From the NCBI GenBank assembly GCA_023101885.1, contig JALPQD010000241.1:310001-374000 (forward strand): a DNA stretch of 64,000 nucleotides, written 5' to 3'. Position 1 is the stretch's first letter. Each line of letters begins with the position of its first letter. The notes under the pieces were generated by a model. The model worked only from the letters and a program-made list of their open reading frames with translations. It did no database searches and was not told where the DNA came from. This document shows positions 1 to 11,662 of this stretch, one piece after another. The stretch is from Typhlomys cinereus (lineage: Eukaryota > Chordata > Mammalia > Rodentia > Platacanthomyidae). A program made the position numbers and the translations under genes.

Positions 1-2
1 CA

Positions 3-245
3 GTAAAAGCAAGAAGAACTTGGAGAGACATACTTCAAGTATTAAATGAGCAAAAATGCCAACCCAGACTGATATACCTGGCAAAACTATCTGTCATGAT
101 TGAGGGAGAAAGAAAAGTTTTCCAGCACAAAGACAACTTGAAGGGATACATGTCTACCAAATCAGGCCTTCAAAAAATGCTAAAAATGATATTCAAGCTT
201 GAAGAAAAGAACAAGCGTATCCAGGAGGACAGAAGGGAAGTATAA
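3..245 (+). pseudogene. L1 ORF1 3' end (enters window)
   Basis: The last 80 codons of L1 ORF1, the RNA-binding chaperone of the LINE-1 ribonucleoprotein, are open in one frame up to a TAA at 243-245. The visible part is the C-terminal domain, with the family-typical stretch WRDILQVLNEQKCQPRLIY near its start. It is nearly identical to the same part of the full-length copy ending at 46211. A 57-nt spacer separates it from the ORF2 start at 303, the same spacing as in the other copy. The rest of ORF1 and the 5' end of this element lie before the window, so whether this element is full length cannot be told. Called a pseudogene because the following ORF2 is broken. Confidence 0.9.
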
Positions 246-302
246 TACCACCAAAACATAAATATCAAACAACATGCTTACAAAATCTACTAAACATAAA
301 AA

Positions 303-3300
303 ATGTCCAGAATTAAAAACAATTTCTCCATTATAACATTAAATGTCAATGGTATTAACTCACCAATTAAGAGACACAGATTACAAACTTGAATTAAAAA
401 CCACAATCCAACAATCTGCTGCCTTCAGGAAACTCATATCACCACAAAAGATAGGCACACCCTAAGAAGGAAAGGCTGGTCCAAAATCTTGCAAGCTAAT
501 GGAACCAGGAAACAGGCAGGGGTAGCAATTATGCTTTCAGACAAAGTGGACTTCAAACCAAAGAAAATAATAAGAGACACAGATGGATACAACATTTTAG
601 TCACAGGTACAATTCACCAGGAAGACTTCACAATACTGAACATATATGCACCCAATACGGGCCCCTCCACATTCATTAAGAAAACCCTACAGTGCCTAAA
701 GCAAGATATCAACCCCCAAACGATAATTCTTGGGGACTTCAACACCGCCTTCTCAACATGGGATAGATCAACAGGTCAAAAGCTTAACAGAGACACTTTG
801 GAACTTAATCAAACCCTGAAAGAAATGGACCTTACAGATCTCTATCGAACTATTCATCCACGCACCAAAGAATACACATTTTCCTCAGCAGCACACGGAA
901 CATTCTCCAAAATAGATCACACACTGGGCCACAAAACGAATCTACACATATACAAAAAAGTTGAAATTCTAACCTGTGCCCTATAAGACCACCATGCCCT
1001 AATGCTGGACATCCACAACACAACAAACAAGAGAAAATACACTAACTCCTGGAAACTTAACAATATGATGCTGAATGAGAACTGGATTCAGGAAGAAATT
1101 AAAAAGGAAATTCAAGATTTCCTGAAAATGAACGATAATGAAAATACAACTTACCAAAATCACTCGGATACAGTGAAAGCTGTTCTAAGAGGTAAGTTCA
1201 TAGCTCTTAATGCCTACATCAAAAAAATGGAAACATCAGAAATAAACAACTTAACGATGCAGCTTAAGGCTTTGGAGAAACTTGAGCAATCTGATCCCAA
1301 AAGTAGTAGAAGAGAGGAGATTAGCAAAATAAGGGGAGAAATATCTGAAATCGAGACTAAAAAAATGATAGAAAAAATCAACCAGTCAAAAAGCTGGTTC
1401 TTTGAAAAAATCAATAAGATTGATACACCCCTAGCTAAATTAACCAAAAGCAAGAGAGAAAACCTAAATTAATGAAATTAAAACTGAACATGGAGTTATC
1501 ACTACTGATACCCAAGAAATCCAGAGAATTATAACATCATATTTCAAAAACTTATAGTCAGTGACGTTTGACAACACAAAAGAGATGGATGAATTTCTAA
1601 GTAAACACAACTTACCTAAATTGAATCAGGAAGTTGTGAATTATTTAAATAGTCCAATAACATATAAGGAAATTGAGGAAGTAATCTCAAATCTTCCCAC
1701 CAAAAAATGTCCTGGACCAGATGGGTTCAGCACAGAGTTCTACCAGACATTTAAGGAGTTAATAACACCAATACTTCTTAAACTGTTCCATCAAAGAGCA
1801 AAGGAAGGAACACTGCCAAATTCCTTCTATGAAGCTAATATCGTTTTAATCCCAAAACCTAATAAAGATTCACTTAAAAAAGAAAACTATAGGCCGATCT
1901 CTCTGATGAACACAGACGCAAAGATTCTCAACAAAGTCTTAGATTCAAAGATCGGATTCAAAAACATATCAAAAAGATCATTCTCAGTGACCAAGTAGGC
2001 TTTATCCCCGGCACACAAGGTTGGTTCAACATATGCAAATCAATAAATGTAATTCATCATGTAAACCAGTCCAAAGTCCAAGACCACATGATACTCTCGA
2101 TAGATGCACAAAAAGCCTTGGACAAGATCCAACAGCCTTTTATGATCAAAACGCTAGAGACAGTAGGAACAGAAGTAACCTTTATCAATATAATAAAAGC
2201 TGTATACAACAAGCCCACAGCAAGGATATGCTCAATGGGGAACAATTGGAAGCATTCCCACTTTGATCAGGAACTAGACAAGGCTGTCCACTCTCACCAC
2301 TTCTATTCAATATTGTACTTGAAGTCTTAGCTGAAGCCATAAAACAAGAAAGGGACATAAGAGGGATTCAAATCAGCAAGGAAGAAGTCAAGCTATCCCT
2401 ATTTGCAGATGACATGATCTTATACCTGTGTGATCCCAAAAAGTCCACCAGGAAGCTCCTGGAACTAATTGAGAAGTTCAGCAGGGTGGCAGGATACAAA
2501 ACAAATGTGCAAAAATCAGAGGCCTTCCTCTATGCCCAGAATGAAAGAAGTGAAAAAGCCTAAAGAGAAACAATCCCACTTACTATAGCCCCTAAAAAAA
2601 TGAAATACCTTGTTATAAACCTAACCAAGGAGGTAAAAGAACTCTACAATGAAAACTTTAAAACCCTAAAGAAAGAAATAGCAGAAGACACCAGAAGGTG
2701 GAAAGACCTCCCTTGTTCCTGGATTGGCAGAATCAACATTGTAAAAATGATCGTCCAACAAAGGCAATATACAAATTCAATGCTATACCAATTAAAATCC
2801 CAAAGCAATTCTTTAAAGAAGTTGATGAAATAATCTCAAAATTCATATGGAGCTACAAAAGACCCAGGATAGCAGAGACAATCTGAGTAACAAAAACAGT
2901 GCTGGAGGTGTCACCATACCAAACCTTAGTCTATACTACAAATCCATAGTTATAAAAACAGCCTGGTACTGGCTCCAAAATAGACACACAGATCAATGGA
3001 TAAGGGTTGAAGACCCGGTTATAAGCTCGCAAAAATACAGCCATTTGATCTTTGACAAAGGGGCCCAAAGAATCCAATGAGAAAAGAACAGCATCTTCAA
3101 TGAATGGTGCTGGCAAAACTAGATCTCCACTTGCAGAAGATTAAAGCTGGACCCGTAGTTGTCACCATGTACAAGAGTTATTTCCAAATGGATCAAGGAC
3201 CTTGATATAAGGCAGAGACTATAAAAACCATAGTTGAAAGGATAGGGAACTCCCTCGAGCTGATTGGGCTAGGCCAACAGTTCCTAAACAGACATCCAAT

Positions 3301-4126
3301 GGCACAGTCACTGCTACCAATTCTGAACAGTTGGGACCTCGTGAAATTAAAGAGCTTCTGTTCAGATAGAGAGATTATAACACAAGCTCAAAGACAACCC
3401 ACAGAATGGGAGAAAATCTTCACTAACCACATATCTGATAGAGCTCTACTGTCCAGAGTGCACAAAGAACGTAGAAAACTAAACTCCAAGGAAAAAAATG
3501 GCCCAATTAAAATATGGGCCCTGGAACTTAAAAGAAATTTTACCAGGGATGACATTAAAATGTCTAACAAATATCTTTAAAAATGCTCCACTTCCTTAGC
3601 CATCAGGGAAATGCAAATCAAAACTTCCCTGAGATATCATCTCATCCTGGTCAGAATGGCAAAAATCCACAATACAAACAATTACAAATGCTGGAGAAGA
3701 GGTGGAGAGAGGGGAACTCTGCTGCATTGCTGGTGGGAATCCAGACTCATACAGCCAGTCTGGTGAGCCATCTGGAGATTGTTAAAGAAATTAAAGATTG
3801 AAATGCCATATGACCCTGCTATCCCACTTTTGGGAATAACCCCCCATTACGCATAGGTTCACCTCGATAGCACAAGCACGACCATGTTCATAGCAGCACT
3901 GTTTACAATAGCAAAGTCATGGAATCAACACAAATGTCCAACAGTTGATGAGTGGATAAGGAAACTGTGGTACATCTATACAATGGAGTACTACTCATCC
4001 ATCAAAAATGATGAATTGCTGGAATTTGCTGGGAAATGGATGTCATTAGAAATAATTATATTAAGTGAAGTATCCCAAACCCAGAAAGTTAAGCGCCGTA
4101 TGTACTCCCTAATAGGTGGCTCCTAG
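303..4126 (+). pseudogene. L1 ORF2 (endonuclease/reverse transcriptase), broken
   Basis: A degenerate LINE-1 ORF2. From the ATG at 303-305 to the TAG at 4124-4126 is 3824 nt, close to the usual ~1275 codons. Domain order is normal: apurinic-type endonuclease (QETH near 430, LGDFNT near 733, DHH near 988), reverse transcriptase (PGPDGF near 1710, [12 protein letters not shown] near 2095, FADD at 2402-2413), then the C-terminal region. Lesions seen directly: TGA at 390-392 where the other copy has TGG; TAA at 984-986 just before DHH; a frame change between 1472 and 1561; more frame changes after 1998. The C-terminal zinc-knuckle is damaged near 3690, where two of the cysteines present in the copy at 49630-49683 are replaced. 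It cannot make a functional protein. Confidence 0.93.
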
Positions 4127-5150
4127 TACCAAACTCACCCAGCCCACATTGAGACATGCAAAGGAAAACCTATGTAATATAGTAATTGCAAGGATTATGA
4201 ACAGGAGGGATGGGGTTGGAGGGCCACACCAGACACAACGAGAGAAGTGACCATGTTACAGCAGAGAAAATGGGCCTCCATCAATGAATGCAAGTAAGTA
4301 ATGTGACACCTAGGTTAAGTTCACACCCGTTTGTGCCTGATCATGTACAACTGAGGGGGTATGATCTCAGCAGAAAGGGAGGGCATATAGTCTGGTAGAT
4401 AAAAAGTAATCATTTTGCAAATGGGTGATTGACACCTCCCTCTCTGAGGTTTCCTACTTTTATTACATCTACCCTTGAATGTGCTATTATAAGAAGACTC
4501 CAGTTTAACAGCTTTTTGTCTGTGACCAGGGGGTGACATACAACGCCCATCAGGATGGAGTGAAGGGCATTGCAGGAGCAGCAAAACTGCAAAAGGAAAT
4601 CAACAAACCACAATCCAGAACTTCAGAGACTATCAACCACATAGAACTAGGCCAGACTAATCTCTCCCCATCCTGAAGCTCAGGGACATTTGCGGAAGAG
4701 GGGGTGGTAAGAGTATAAGAGCAAAAGGATGCGAGGAGCAATGATTTGCAAGATTCTCCACACTAGTTAAGGCCGAAGCAATCATAATAGGACTTTTCAT
4801 GCCCTGCGCAATGTCCAACACACTATTGACCTCACAAAGTCTAGCATCAGCTAAAGGCACCAAGATCCTTGGAGGCAAGGGATTGACAGCCACAGTAGTG
4901 TTCCTATGCTTAAGGGGAACATGAGAAAGGGTTCAGGGAAATGCCACTGGGTCCTTGTATGCCATTGGAGAGGAGGACCCAGAGGAGAGTTAGGCATACA
5001 CAATAAAGGACTCTCTGGGAATTGGGGGAGAGGCACTGGGGGATGGGGAGGGAGGAGAGGGGGAGCAGGGGATTCGGGGGGAGGAGGAGGGAGGGAGGGA
5101 ACTGGTCTACCTATTAAGTTTGTATGAGCAGTAATAAAAAATGTATAATA
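4127..5150 (+). mobile_element. L1 3' UTR with G-rich purine tract and A-rich tail
   Basis: The 3' UTR of the first L1. It is about 1 kb, matches the 3' UTR at 50091-51107 almost base for base, and ends in a G-rich, C-poor tract (about 5010-5104) followed by AATAAA-type signals near 5134 and an A-rich end. Runs of three or more G make the tract a candidate G-quadruplex, a feature shared by mammalian L1 3' UTRs generally. The 3' TSD cannot be assigned because the 5' flank is outside the window. Confidence 0.88.
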
Positions 5151-5163
5151 AAAAACCTTATAT

Positions 5164-5256
5164 TTAGCATTAGTTCTTGTTTATCTCCGTGTCTGTGTGC
5201 ATGTGTTGGTATGTATATTTACGTATGTGTGCCTGTGTGTGTCCTAGAAAACATGC

Positions 5257-5303
<47 letters not shown>

Positions 5304-5612
5304 CAAGTGCACATACTTGTATGTGGATGCAGAGGTTGATGCTGGATGCCTACGTCATTTTTTACAATAGGATGTGGCCGTTATAGTTTTTATCACTTTA
5401 TTCCTAGTGTGAAGTAAAAGCTTACCCAACAACACTGGTTGGCCAGCAAAGTTCCGGGACTTGCCTGTCTCTGCCTCTCTGGTACTAGGGTGACAGATGC
5501 ATGTCATAATGCCAGGGTTTTTAATGTGGTTTCTGAAAGTTCCACCTCATGTCCTTAGGCTTTTACAGCAAGTGCTTCGCTGACTAATGCCCCCCAGCTT
5601 AGAATTTTTTTT
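5164..5612 (-). mobile_element. B2-superfamily SINE, old, with (GT)n
   Basis: On the minus strand this reads as an old tRNA-derived rodent SINE: a head like GGGGGGCATTAGTCAGCGAA at the high-coordinate end, a middle with a CCAGTACCAGAGAGGCAGAG-like block, and a (CA)n tail that forms the (GT)n run at 5261-5300. It is strongly diverged. The central stretch 5376-5420 also occurs inverted at 7066-7111 (see findings), so part of the middle may not be original SINE. Confidence 0.5.
5261..5300. repeat. (GT)n microsatellite
   Basis: An uninterrupted run of 20 GT units, probably grown from a SINE tail. Reading frames through it are artefacts. Confidence 0.95.
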
Positions 5613-5829
5613 TCTTTGGTCTTAGGGAATACATCCCATGCCTTGTACTTTCTCTACCACAAAGCTAACCTAGGCAAGAAATTGTTTAATAGATAAGTAC
5701 TCCCCTATCCTTCTCTTTCTTTGCCTTTCCTCTTTCTCTCCCTCCCTCCCTCATGCCTTTTCTCCATCTACCCCTCCATTCTTCTTTCCCTTTCATCCTT
5801 CTTTTTTTGTTTAAAAATAATAAAAATCT
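5613..5829. other. Pyrimidine-rich stretch, no gene
   Basis: Unassigned DNA with a T/C-rich tract at about 5700-5810 and an A-rich stretch just before the nucleolin retrocopy. No coding signal seen. Confidence 0.5.
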
Positions 5830-6246
5830 AAAAATGGGAAGCCTCAGAGGAGGAGGAGGAGGAGGAGGAGACTTCAAGCCACAAGGAAAGAAGACGAAGT
5901 TTGAATAGTTTCTTCTGTCCCTGTCTTTCCCTCTTCCATTTGAAAGAAAGGACTCTGGAGTTTTTATTCTGTTACCTGTTGAATGACAGAGCCTTCTGAG
6001 GACATTCCAAGACAGTATGCAGTTCTGTGGTCAACTTGGAATCCATATAGATAACATTTCAAGAGAGATACCCTGTTGGTTTTGACTGGATATTCATATA
6101 AACTTTTTAAAGAGATGAGTGATAGAGCTAACCCTTATCTGTAAGTTTTGAATTTATATTGTTTCATCCCATGTACAAAACCATTTTTTTCCTACAAATA
6201 GTTTTTTGTTTTTTGTTTATGCGTTAAAAAAAAATGGGAAGCCTCA
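5830..6246 (+). pseudogene. NCL: Nucleolin processed retrocopy, 5'-truncated (with TSDs)
   Basis: A retroposed 3' end of a nucleolin mRNA. It starts at 5847 in a run of GGA (glycine) codons, the end of the RGG domain, and continues in frame as GGGDFKPQGKKTKFE and a TAG at 5906-5908; the known nucleolin C-terminus is nearly identical (DHKPQGKKTKFE in human). The following sequence (GAAAGAAAGGACTCTGG near 5942, ATCCCATGTACAAAACC near 6166) matches what I recall of the NCL 3' UTR. It ends at about 6225 with GCGTT and a short A run. A 17-bp direct repeat ending in GGGAAGCCTCA flanks it (5830-5846 and 6230-6246), the signature of L1-mediated insertion. Only about 20 codons remain, so it has no protein function. 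Confidence 0.88.
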
Positions 6247-6685
6247 CCATTGGACAAGACATTCCATTCAAGGCAGGACTGCTGCATCTAGGAACTCCCT
6301 GCAGTGAAACTTGTTCTTACCAGACCTATGTATAACTGATATCATCAACATGTTCCCACAGACTATTGAAGAACTCAAAAGAGATAAGCAGAATCCTTGG
6401 AGACTAAAGCTGGATGAGTGAAGAGAAATATTTTTATTAGTAAGGCGGCCTGAGAAAGGCAATTTGGTATGCAACAAGCAGCCTGAACCCCCTAGGAGTA
6501 GATAAGCCAGAGGGAACCCTGGGGTCCACAGAAGCAGATAGGCAAGAAGTTGGGAGGGGGTAGGATGGATTGATGAAGGAAGGGAAGGAAGAAGAATGGG
6601 AGGGAGGGGGGGATGAAAGAAGCTTAGATAAGTATTCAATATGCTTGTAAAATTAGAAAAATAAAAATAAATATTAAAGTGTTAC
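6247..6685 (+). mobile_element. Purine-rich, A-tailed repeat, possibly diverged L1 3' end
   Basis: The stretch ends in a G/A-rich tract (about 6550-6620) and then an A-rich tail with several AATAAA-like motifs (6655-6680). This is the architecture of an L1 3' UTR, but the sequence does not align by eye to the L1 3' UTRs elsewhere in the window. It was continuous with 5613-5829 before the nucleolin retrocopy inserted. The family assignment is a guess. Confidence 0.35.
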
Positions 6686-6725
6686 ATTTATAATCAAATG
6701 AATAAAAATAGATATTTTTAACTTT

Positions 6726-7018
6726 TTAAAATTTTTTTATTTATTATTTATTCAATTATGCATGTATGCGTGTGTGTATGTATGTGTGTATATGTATGTG
6801 TGTGTGTAGAACCACGGACGGATTCGGGAACCACCATGGACGCCCCCAACTCCTCCCTGTTCACTCTGCCCCGGGATTCACAGGCTCCGCCCTACCAGGA
6901 CCAGAAACGCAGGCCGCCCCCGCTTCCGCCCGGAGTCCATACGTGGGGTCTTGAATCCAAACTCAGGACCTTCTGCCTGCAAGGCAGAGGCTTAACCCCT
7001 GAGCCACTCTTCAGCCCC
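6726..7018 (-). mobile_element. Young tRNA-derived SINE, copy 1
   Basis: Minus-strand SINE. The head at 7018 reads GGGGCTGAAGAGTGGCTCAG, with a pol III A-box-like TGGCTCAGGGG. A CpG-rich body follows, then a CA-rich segment (6757-6808) and an A/T-rich tail. A perfect 16-bp TSD (AGATATTTTTAACTTT) flanks it at 6710-6725 and 7019-7034. It is the same family as copies at 9120 and 16825. Not mouse B1, B2 or ID. Retained CpGs and the intact TSD indicate a recent insertion. Confidence 0.85.
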
Positions 7019-7111
7019 AGATATTTTTAACTTTAACTGAAGAAATATCTCACATATTTGTGAAACTTTTACCTCACACTAGGAATAAAGTGATTAAAAA
7101 CTATAACGGCC

Positions 7112-7588
7112 AGCCCAACACCATTTTTGTACAAAGCATATGGTAGACCCCACTGGTAGGAGAACATACAGGTTTTTTCCTCTTTTGGTGACTGTGCTAA
7201 TGTATTCCTCTTGCTTTTTTTTCTTATAGGGCATCTGGTGAAAAGTCTCTGTTGCCCACGTTTGAAAATCTCAGGGGACTGAGTCTGGTGAAAGGAGCAC
7301 TGAATTCCAGAGCCTGCTAAGGGGCTGCTTCCAGATGGATAGAGTCCAGGGAACCTGCCCTTGATGATCCTTCACACCATTTGCAACCAGAGCAAATGAG
7401 GCTGTTTTTTAAGGCACTCAGTGTTAGGGTTGTTTATTTTGACTAGTAAGTATTTGGAACAAAGATTGAAATGCATCTTTTTGGTTTTTTTACCCAGGTA
7501 TGTTAAAGCTACTGAAACAAACAAAAAAAATTACTATATTAGGAAATGTTTGAAATGTATTTAACATTAGGAAGCTCCTTTTACTTGG
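7112..7588. other. Unassigned stretch
   Basis: No repeat family or gene recognised. It includes a splice-acceptor-like polypyrimidine and TTATAG at about 7208-7229, but no credible exon follows. Confidence 0.4.
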
Positions 7589-7797
7589 GATTCTGGATGT
7601 GACTCAGTTGGCAAAGTAATTGTCCAGTCCTAGATTTGATTTGAGGGTGTGTTGACATATGTCTGTAACACTTGCACTTGGGAAGTGGAAGCAAGGGAAT
7701 CAGAAGAATCAGAAATTCAAGATCAGTCTCAGCTACAGAGTTTGAAGTCAGCCTGGCATCATGTGTGATCCTATATCAAGAAAATTTTTTTTTAAGT
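7589..7797 (+). mobile_element. B4-type SINE (ID head + B1-like body)
   Basis: A diverged ID-like head (GATGTGACTCAGTTGGCAAAG near 7596) is followed by a B1-like body (CACTTGGGAAGTGGAAGCAAG, then the GTCAGCCTGG motif) and an A/T tail. The head-to-body order is that of rodent B4 elements. Confidence 0.6.
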
Positions 7798-7841
7798 ATC
7801 AAATACTCTTCACCTCTTTCCTTTTGTATTTCACATTCAGA

Positions 7842-7843
<2 letters not shown>

Positions 7844-7890
<47 letters not shown>

Positions 7891-7900
7891 CATACATATA
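7844..7900. repeat. (TA)n / (CATA)n microsatellite
   Basis: About 21 TA units followed by a few CATA units. Confidence 0.95.
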
Positions 7901-7974
7901 ATAGAATAGAATAAAGTGTTCATTGGCAGTGTAACCAGAATGTGGCGTTTCATTTGGTATTTCCTTTGCAGTTT

Positions 7975-8112
7975 GTTGTATAATTTTCACAGCAACCTTA
8001 TAATGTAATTATTCATTATCCATCAAACAAAGGAAAAAAAGACTCAGGGGATAAAGTGACTAGCTTACAGACATATGACCAGTTCATGCAGAGGCAGAAG
8101 TGGGGTTCTTTT
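7975..8112 (-). mobile_element. MIR fragment
   Basis: Contains recognisable reverse-orientation MIR blocks: CACAGCAACCTTATAATGT, then AAAGACTCAGGGGATAAAGTG, and CAGAGGCAGAAGTGGGGTTC at the end. Ancient and diverged, so orthologous in most mammals. Confidence 0.7.
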
Positions 8113-9105
8113 TTTCTGTTGAATATTTACACTTGCAGTCACATCTGTTGACTTTTGTTAACTCATCAGAAATTCTTAATGTCATCTTAAACTATAGCAG
8201 GAATCTTCAAGTTGAGAAGCTAAAAACATGTCCCATCAGGAGAGAAGTTCCCAGAGGAACTGAGGGATATATCATAAGAGGCAATTTAAAAATAACAGTA
8301 CAAAGCAAGATTAAGAATATTATAGGCAGAGGTAGAGCAGATGGAAAGGCGAGGATCTGGCACAGATCGTGGCATGAGGTTCGATGGTCTGAGTGCATTC
8401 AGAATAGAGGGACATGTGAAGGTTAAGAGTCAGGCTGTGTTTGCTTCTTCATGAACCATCTTGGCAAAATTATCTGATCATTTGTTCATCTGGTATCTAT
8501 CCCTCTGTCCACACACGTGAATATTAATGTGGATTGAAGTCAAACATGCAGAACCTCAACTGGTTGGTGTGTTGAGAGTTTCTAGAAAGTGCTCAAAGGA
8601 AGCAATCTGGCAAGGATTCGACCACGGGATGTGGACAAAGTCTTGTCTGCATGGTAAGCACTGTATTTGTCCTCGAGATAAACGTGGATGTGGATGACTT
8701 GAGAAGCATAAGGACAATATGATTAGCAGTAATTGGGTTTGCAGTCACTTCAGGGCACCTCAGGCATGGTCATTATGAGTAATACCTTCTTGACTTTCTC
8801 TAGTGACACTGTTTCTGAGAAAGTACAGAACAAACTTATGAGGAAGAGCAAGGTACAGATTTGACCTATCAGTGATGCTAATCATTTGTAGGTATCTACA
8901 TATATACATAAATCATGGTTGATTGCATTCATTTTCATTGTAATTTTGGTTTATTCACATCAAAGTTTATTTCTCTTAAAAGATGAAACCATTATTGGTG
9001 GGTAGCTCATGCCCAAATAAAATGTCAAATCCTCAGAGTGATCGATATTATCATGGATTTGGAAACTTCAAGTGAAAGTATGATCACAAATATGTAACCA
9101 ACAAC
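8113..9105. other. Unassigned intergenic stretch
   Basis: No gene, RNA or repeat family recognised. Short open frames here have no family features. Confidence 0.4.
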
Positions 9106-9119
9106 AGATTTTTCAAATT

Positions 9120-9191
9120 TTTATCTATCTATTTATTTATCTATTTATTTATTTATTCATTCATTCATTCGTTGTGCGTGTGTGCATGCGT

Positions 9192-9246
<55 letters not shown>

Positions 9247-9456
9247 ACCACGGGTGAATTTGGGAACCACCATGGGCCGTCTCCACCTCCTCCTTGTTTA
9301 CTCTTCCTGGGGATTCACAGGCTTCACCCTACCAGGACCAGAAACGCAGGCCACCCCTGCTTCCGCCCGGCGTCTATACGTGGGGTCTAGGATCTGAACT
9401 CAGGATCTTCTGCCTGCAAGGTAGAGGCTTAACCCCTGAGCCACCTCTTCAGCCCC
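9120..9456 (-). mobile_element. Young tRNA-derived SINE, copy 2
   Basis: Same family and orientation as the SINE at 6726. The head at 9456 reads GGGGCTGAAGAGGTGGCTCA; the tail includes a long (TG)n run (9198-9242) and a TTTA/ATTC tetranucleotide run (9121-9172). A perfect 14-bp TSD (AGATTTTTCAAATT) lies at 9106-9119 and 9457-9470. The body has lost a few CpGs compared with copies 1 and 3. Confidence 0.85.
9198..9242. repeat. (TG)n microsatellite in SINE tail
   Basis: Uninterrupted TG run belonging to the CA-rich part of the minus-strand SINE. Confidence 0.95.
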
Positions 9457-9470
9457 AGATTTTTCAAATT

Positions 9471-9964
9471 CTTAAAAGTAGAATGTTTCCAAATTCTTTC
9501 CCTATAGCAATAGAGCTCCCAGGGGATGCTGAACTGGGGTTTCTGGATCCTCCTTCCTCTTTTCCCTCAGATATATTATGGGAATTATTTACAAATGTGG
9601 TACCTTCGGGTACCTTTCCGCATGGTCTCCTTTATCTAGTGCTTTGATAAGCATGTGGTCGAGTAAAACCATCCTGTTTTCTTCTTGTGGTGTACCTGAG
9701 CTGTATCTGGAGAGAGAGCACTGCTAAGGCAGCATCTGGGCTTACAATGTGCCAGGAAGAAAGTGAGAGAAAGGAAGGCAGCAATGAGAACAGCAGTCCT
9801 GATGGTAATGGTGAAATCTGAGAAGAAGTTACAATTTCCATCAATTTCACAAATGATTCTAAGGTCCTGATGTTTTGGTCTGTGGCTATGAGCCTTGGTC
9901 TCTTTAAAACATGACTGTGTAAAGGTCCTGATTTGATATATTGCTTTAAAGATTGCTGACTTTT
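9471..9964. other. Unassigned intergenic stretch
   Basis: No gene or repeat family recognised. Confidence 0.4.
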
Positions 9965-10312
9965 TTCTTGTTAAAAAAACAGCTTTAGTGAGACTGACTT
10001 TACCTATCATACAACTTATCCGCAAAAGATTGCAACTCAGTTATTCAATCACGATCACAATCAAATGCAGACTTTTTAATTCAAAGCAACTAGAAATTAT
10101 TCCAATTTCATCTCTATCAGCCCAGTTATAGACAATCACTAAACTACTTTCTGTCTCTGTGTAGTCTATTCCAAATATTTATAACTGGATAGCATCATGC
10201 AATGTTTGTCTTTTTCTGGTGGGCTTTTCATTTAACATGCTGTTTTCTATACTTTATTACTTCTTATGCTTCAATAGGCCATTAATATTCCATTTTATAG
10301 ATATAATATGTT
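9965..10312 (-). mobile_element. Ancient L1 3' end
   Basis: Read on the minus strand this is the 3' part of an ancient mammalian L1. Characteristic blocks are CACTAAACTACTTTCTGTCT at about 10138, GGTGGGCTTTTCATTTAACAT near 10219 and TTAATATTCCATTTTATAGAT near 10273. Ancient and highly diverged; no ORF remains. Confidence 0.7.
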
Positions 10313-11662
10313 TGGTAAGAAGTAAGTTTGTTTGTTTGTACCCTCTGCAAGATCACAAAGCAGAGACATTGCAGTTCGATAACATCCTGTGACAATTTCT
10401 GGCCAATGGAAAACAAGAGGATGTAGTGTGTGCAACACTAGCAGGGATAATTTAAAGCAGCCAGAATGTCCAGCTATCCAAATGACATGGAACTGAAGTG
10501 CAGGTGTGGGACAACTCTGCAGGTTTGTTTGGGACAGAGTGGTTGACTGGAAGGAGCTTTCAGTGTTAAGACTTGGATGGTCGCTGGTGAACTGTGGGAA
10601 AAATATAGTCACCCAAAACATTGTAATGTTCCAAATTGGTGAAGGTTATACTCATGGTAATTTCTCAAAGTCTTTATGGGAAAGAGCATCTGTGACTCAT
10701 TCTCAGGTTACAGAAAGATATTATTAGATTTTGTTATGATAAGCCAGAAAGACTGCAATCTTACATGTTACCTAACATATCCTAAGTTATGTATCCTGAG
10801 TATTAAATCTCCTGTCCTCAGCGAAGGAGCTGAGAAATGAGCATTTACTGAGGAGTTTTACTGCCCCTATCATCATTATAAACAGCTTGTCATCACCCAT
10901 GCAAGATACCCTCAGTGAGGACATCTACTTTCTTCTCTGTTCATTTTAGATACTGAGCCTTGGATTCCATTTCTGCTAGATTTCACAAGCCTCACTGCCT
11001 GTCTTCCTCCCCACTGCTGGCCTAATGAATCCAATCTACATATATCCTCTCCCCTGTCTGTTAAGAGCCTCACAACTAAAGCTATGATCCCCCTTACATC
11101 AGTTAATTCTTTACAATATTTTAATGTGTTAGACTGTTGTTCTTAATCATATCACTTCATGTTCAACTATCCCTTTGATGGTCAGTTGACAATACATTAA
11201 GCCTAATTATGATTTTACTTATGAGCCCAGTCTCATTTACCATCATGTCTCTTCATCAATAGCCGTAGTCCTATTAACATATAACTGCTACCTCTTTCCT
11301 AAATATTCTCATGGTTAACTAATTGTTAATGACCCCAATTCTGTGACTGACTATGAAGGTCTTTCCTCTTAATCTGAGCTCTCTTGTGGCTGACTTGAAT
11401 CAAAAGAATATAACAGAAGTGACTGTGTGACAATTCAGCACCCACAGTTCCAGAACCCTTGAATGTTTCTGTTTATTCTACTTTGTCATAGATTTCCTCT
11501 AGGCTTCTATGCTATAGAATGGGACCCATGAAAGAGCCAAATTAGTTCAGCTTTTACAAATGAGTCTCTATGTCTGCAACAGTATATGTAAGCCAGCTGA
11601 CCCATTTGTATTAGCATAATTGTTCAGCTAGTTTGCATCTAATTAAGTATCTTTATGCTATA
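10313..11662. other. Unassigned intergenic stretch
   Basis: About 1.35 kb with no gene, RNA or repeat that I recognise. Confidence 0.4.

Noticed and set aside
489..986. 165-codon frame as an independent exonuclease/endonuclease gene
   Set aside because: It is the endonuclease domain of a decayed L1 ORF2 in collinear L1 context.
7205..7400. Splice-acceptor-like polypyrimidine tract with TTATAG, possible exon
   Set aside because: No open frame of substance, no donor paired by eye, and no known protein match.
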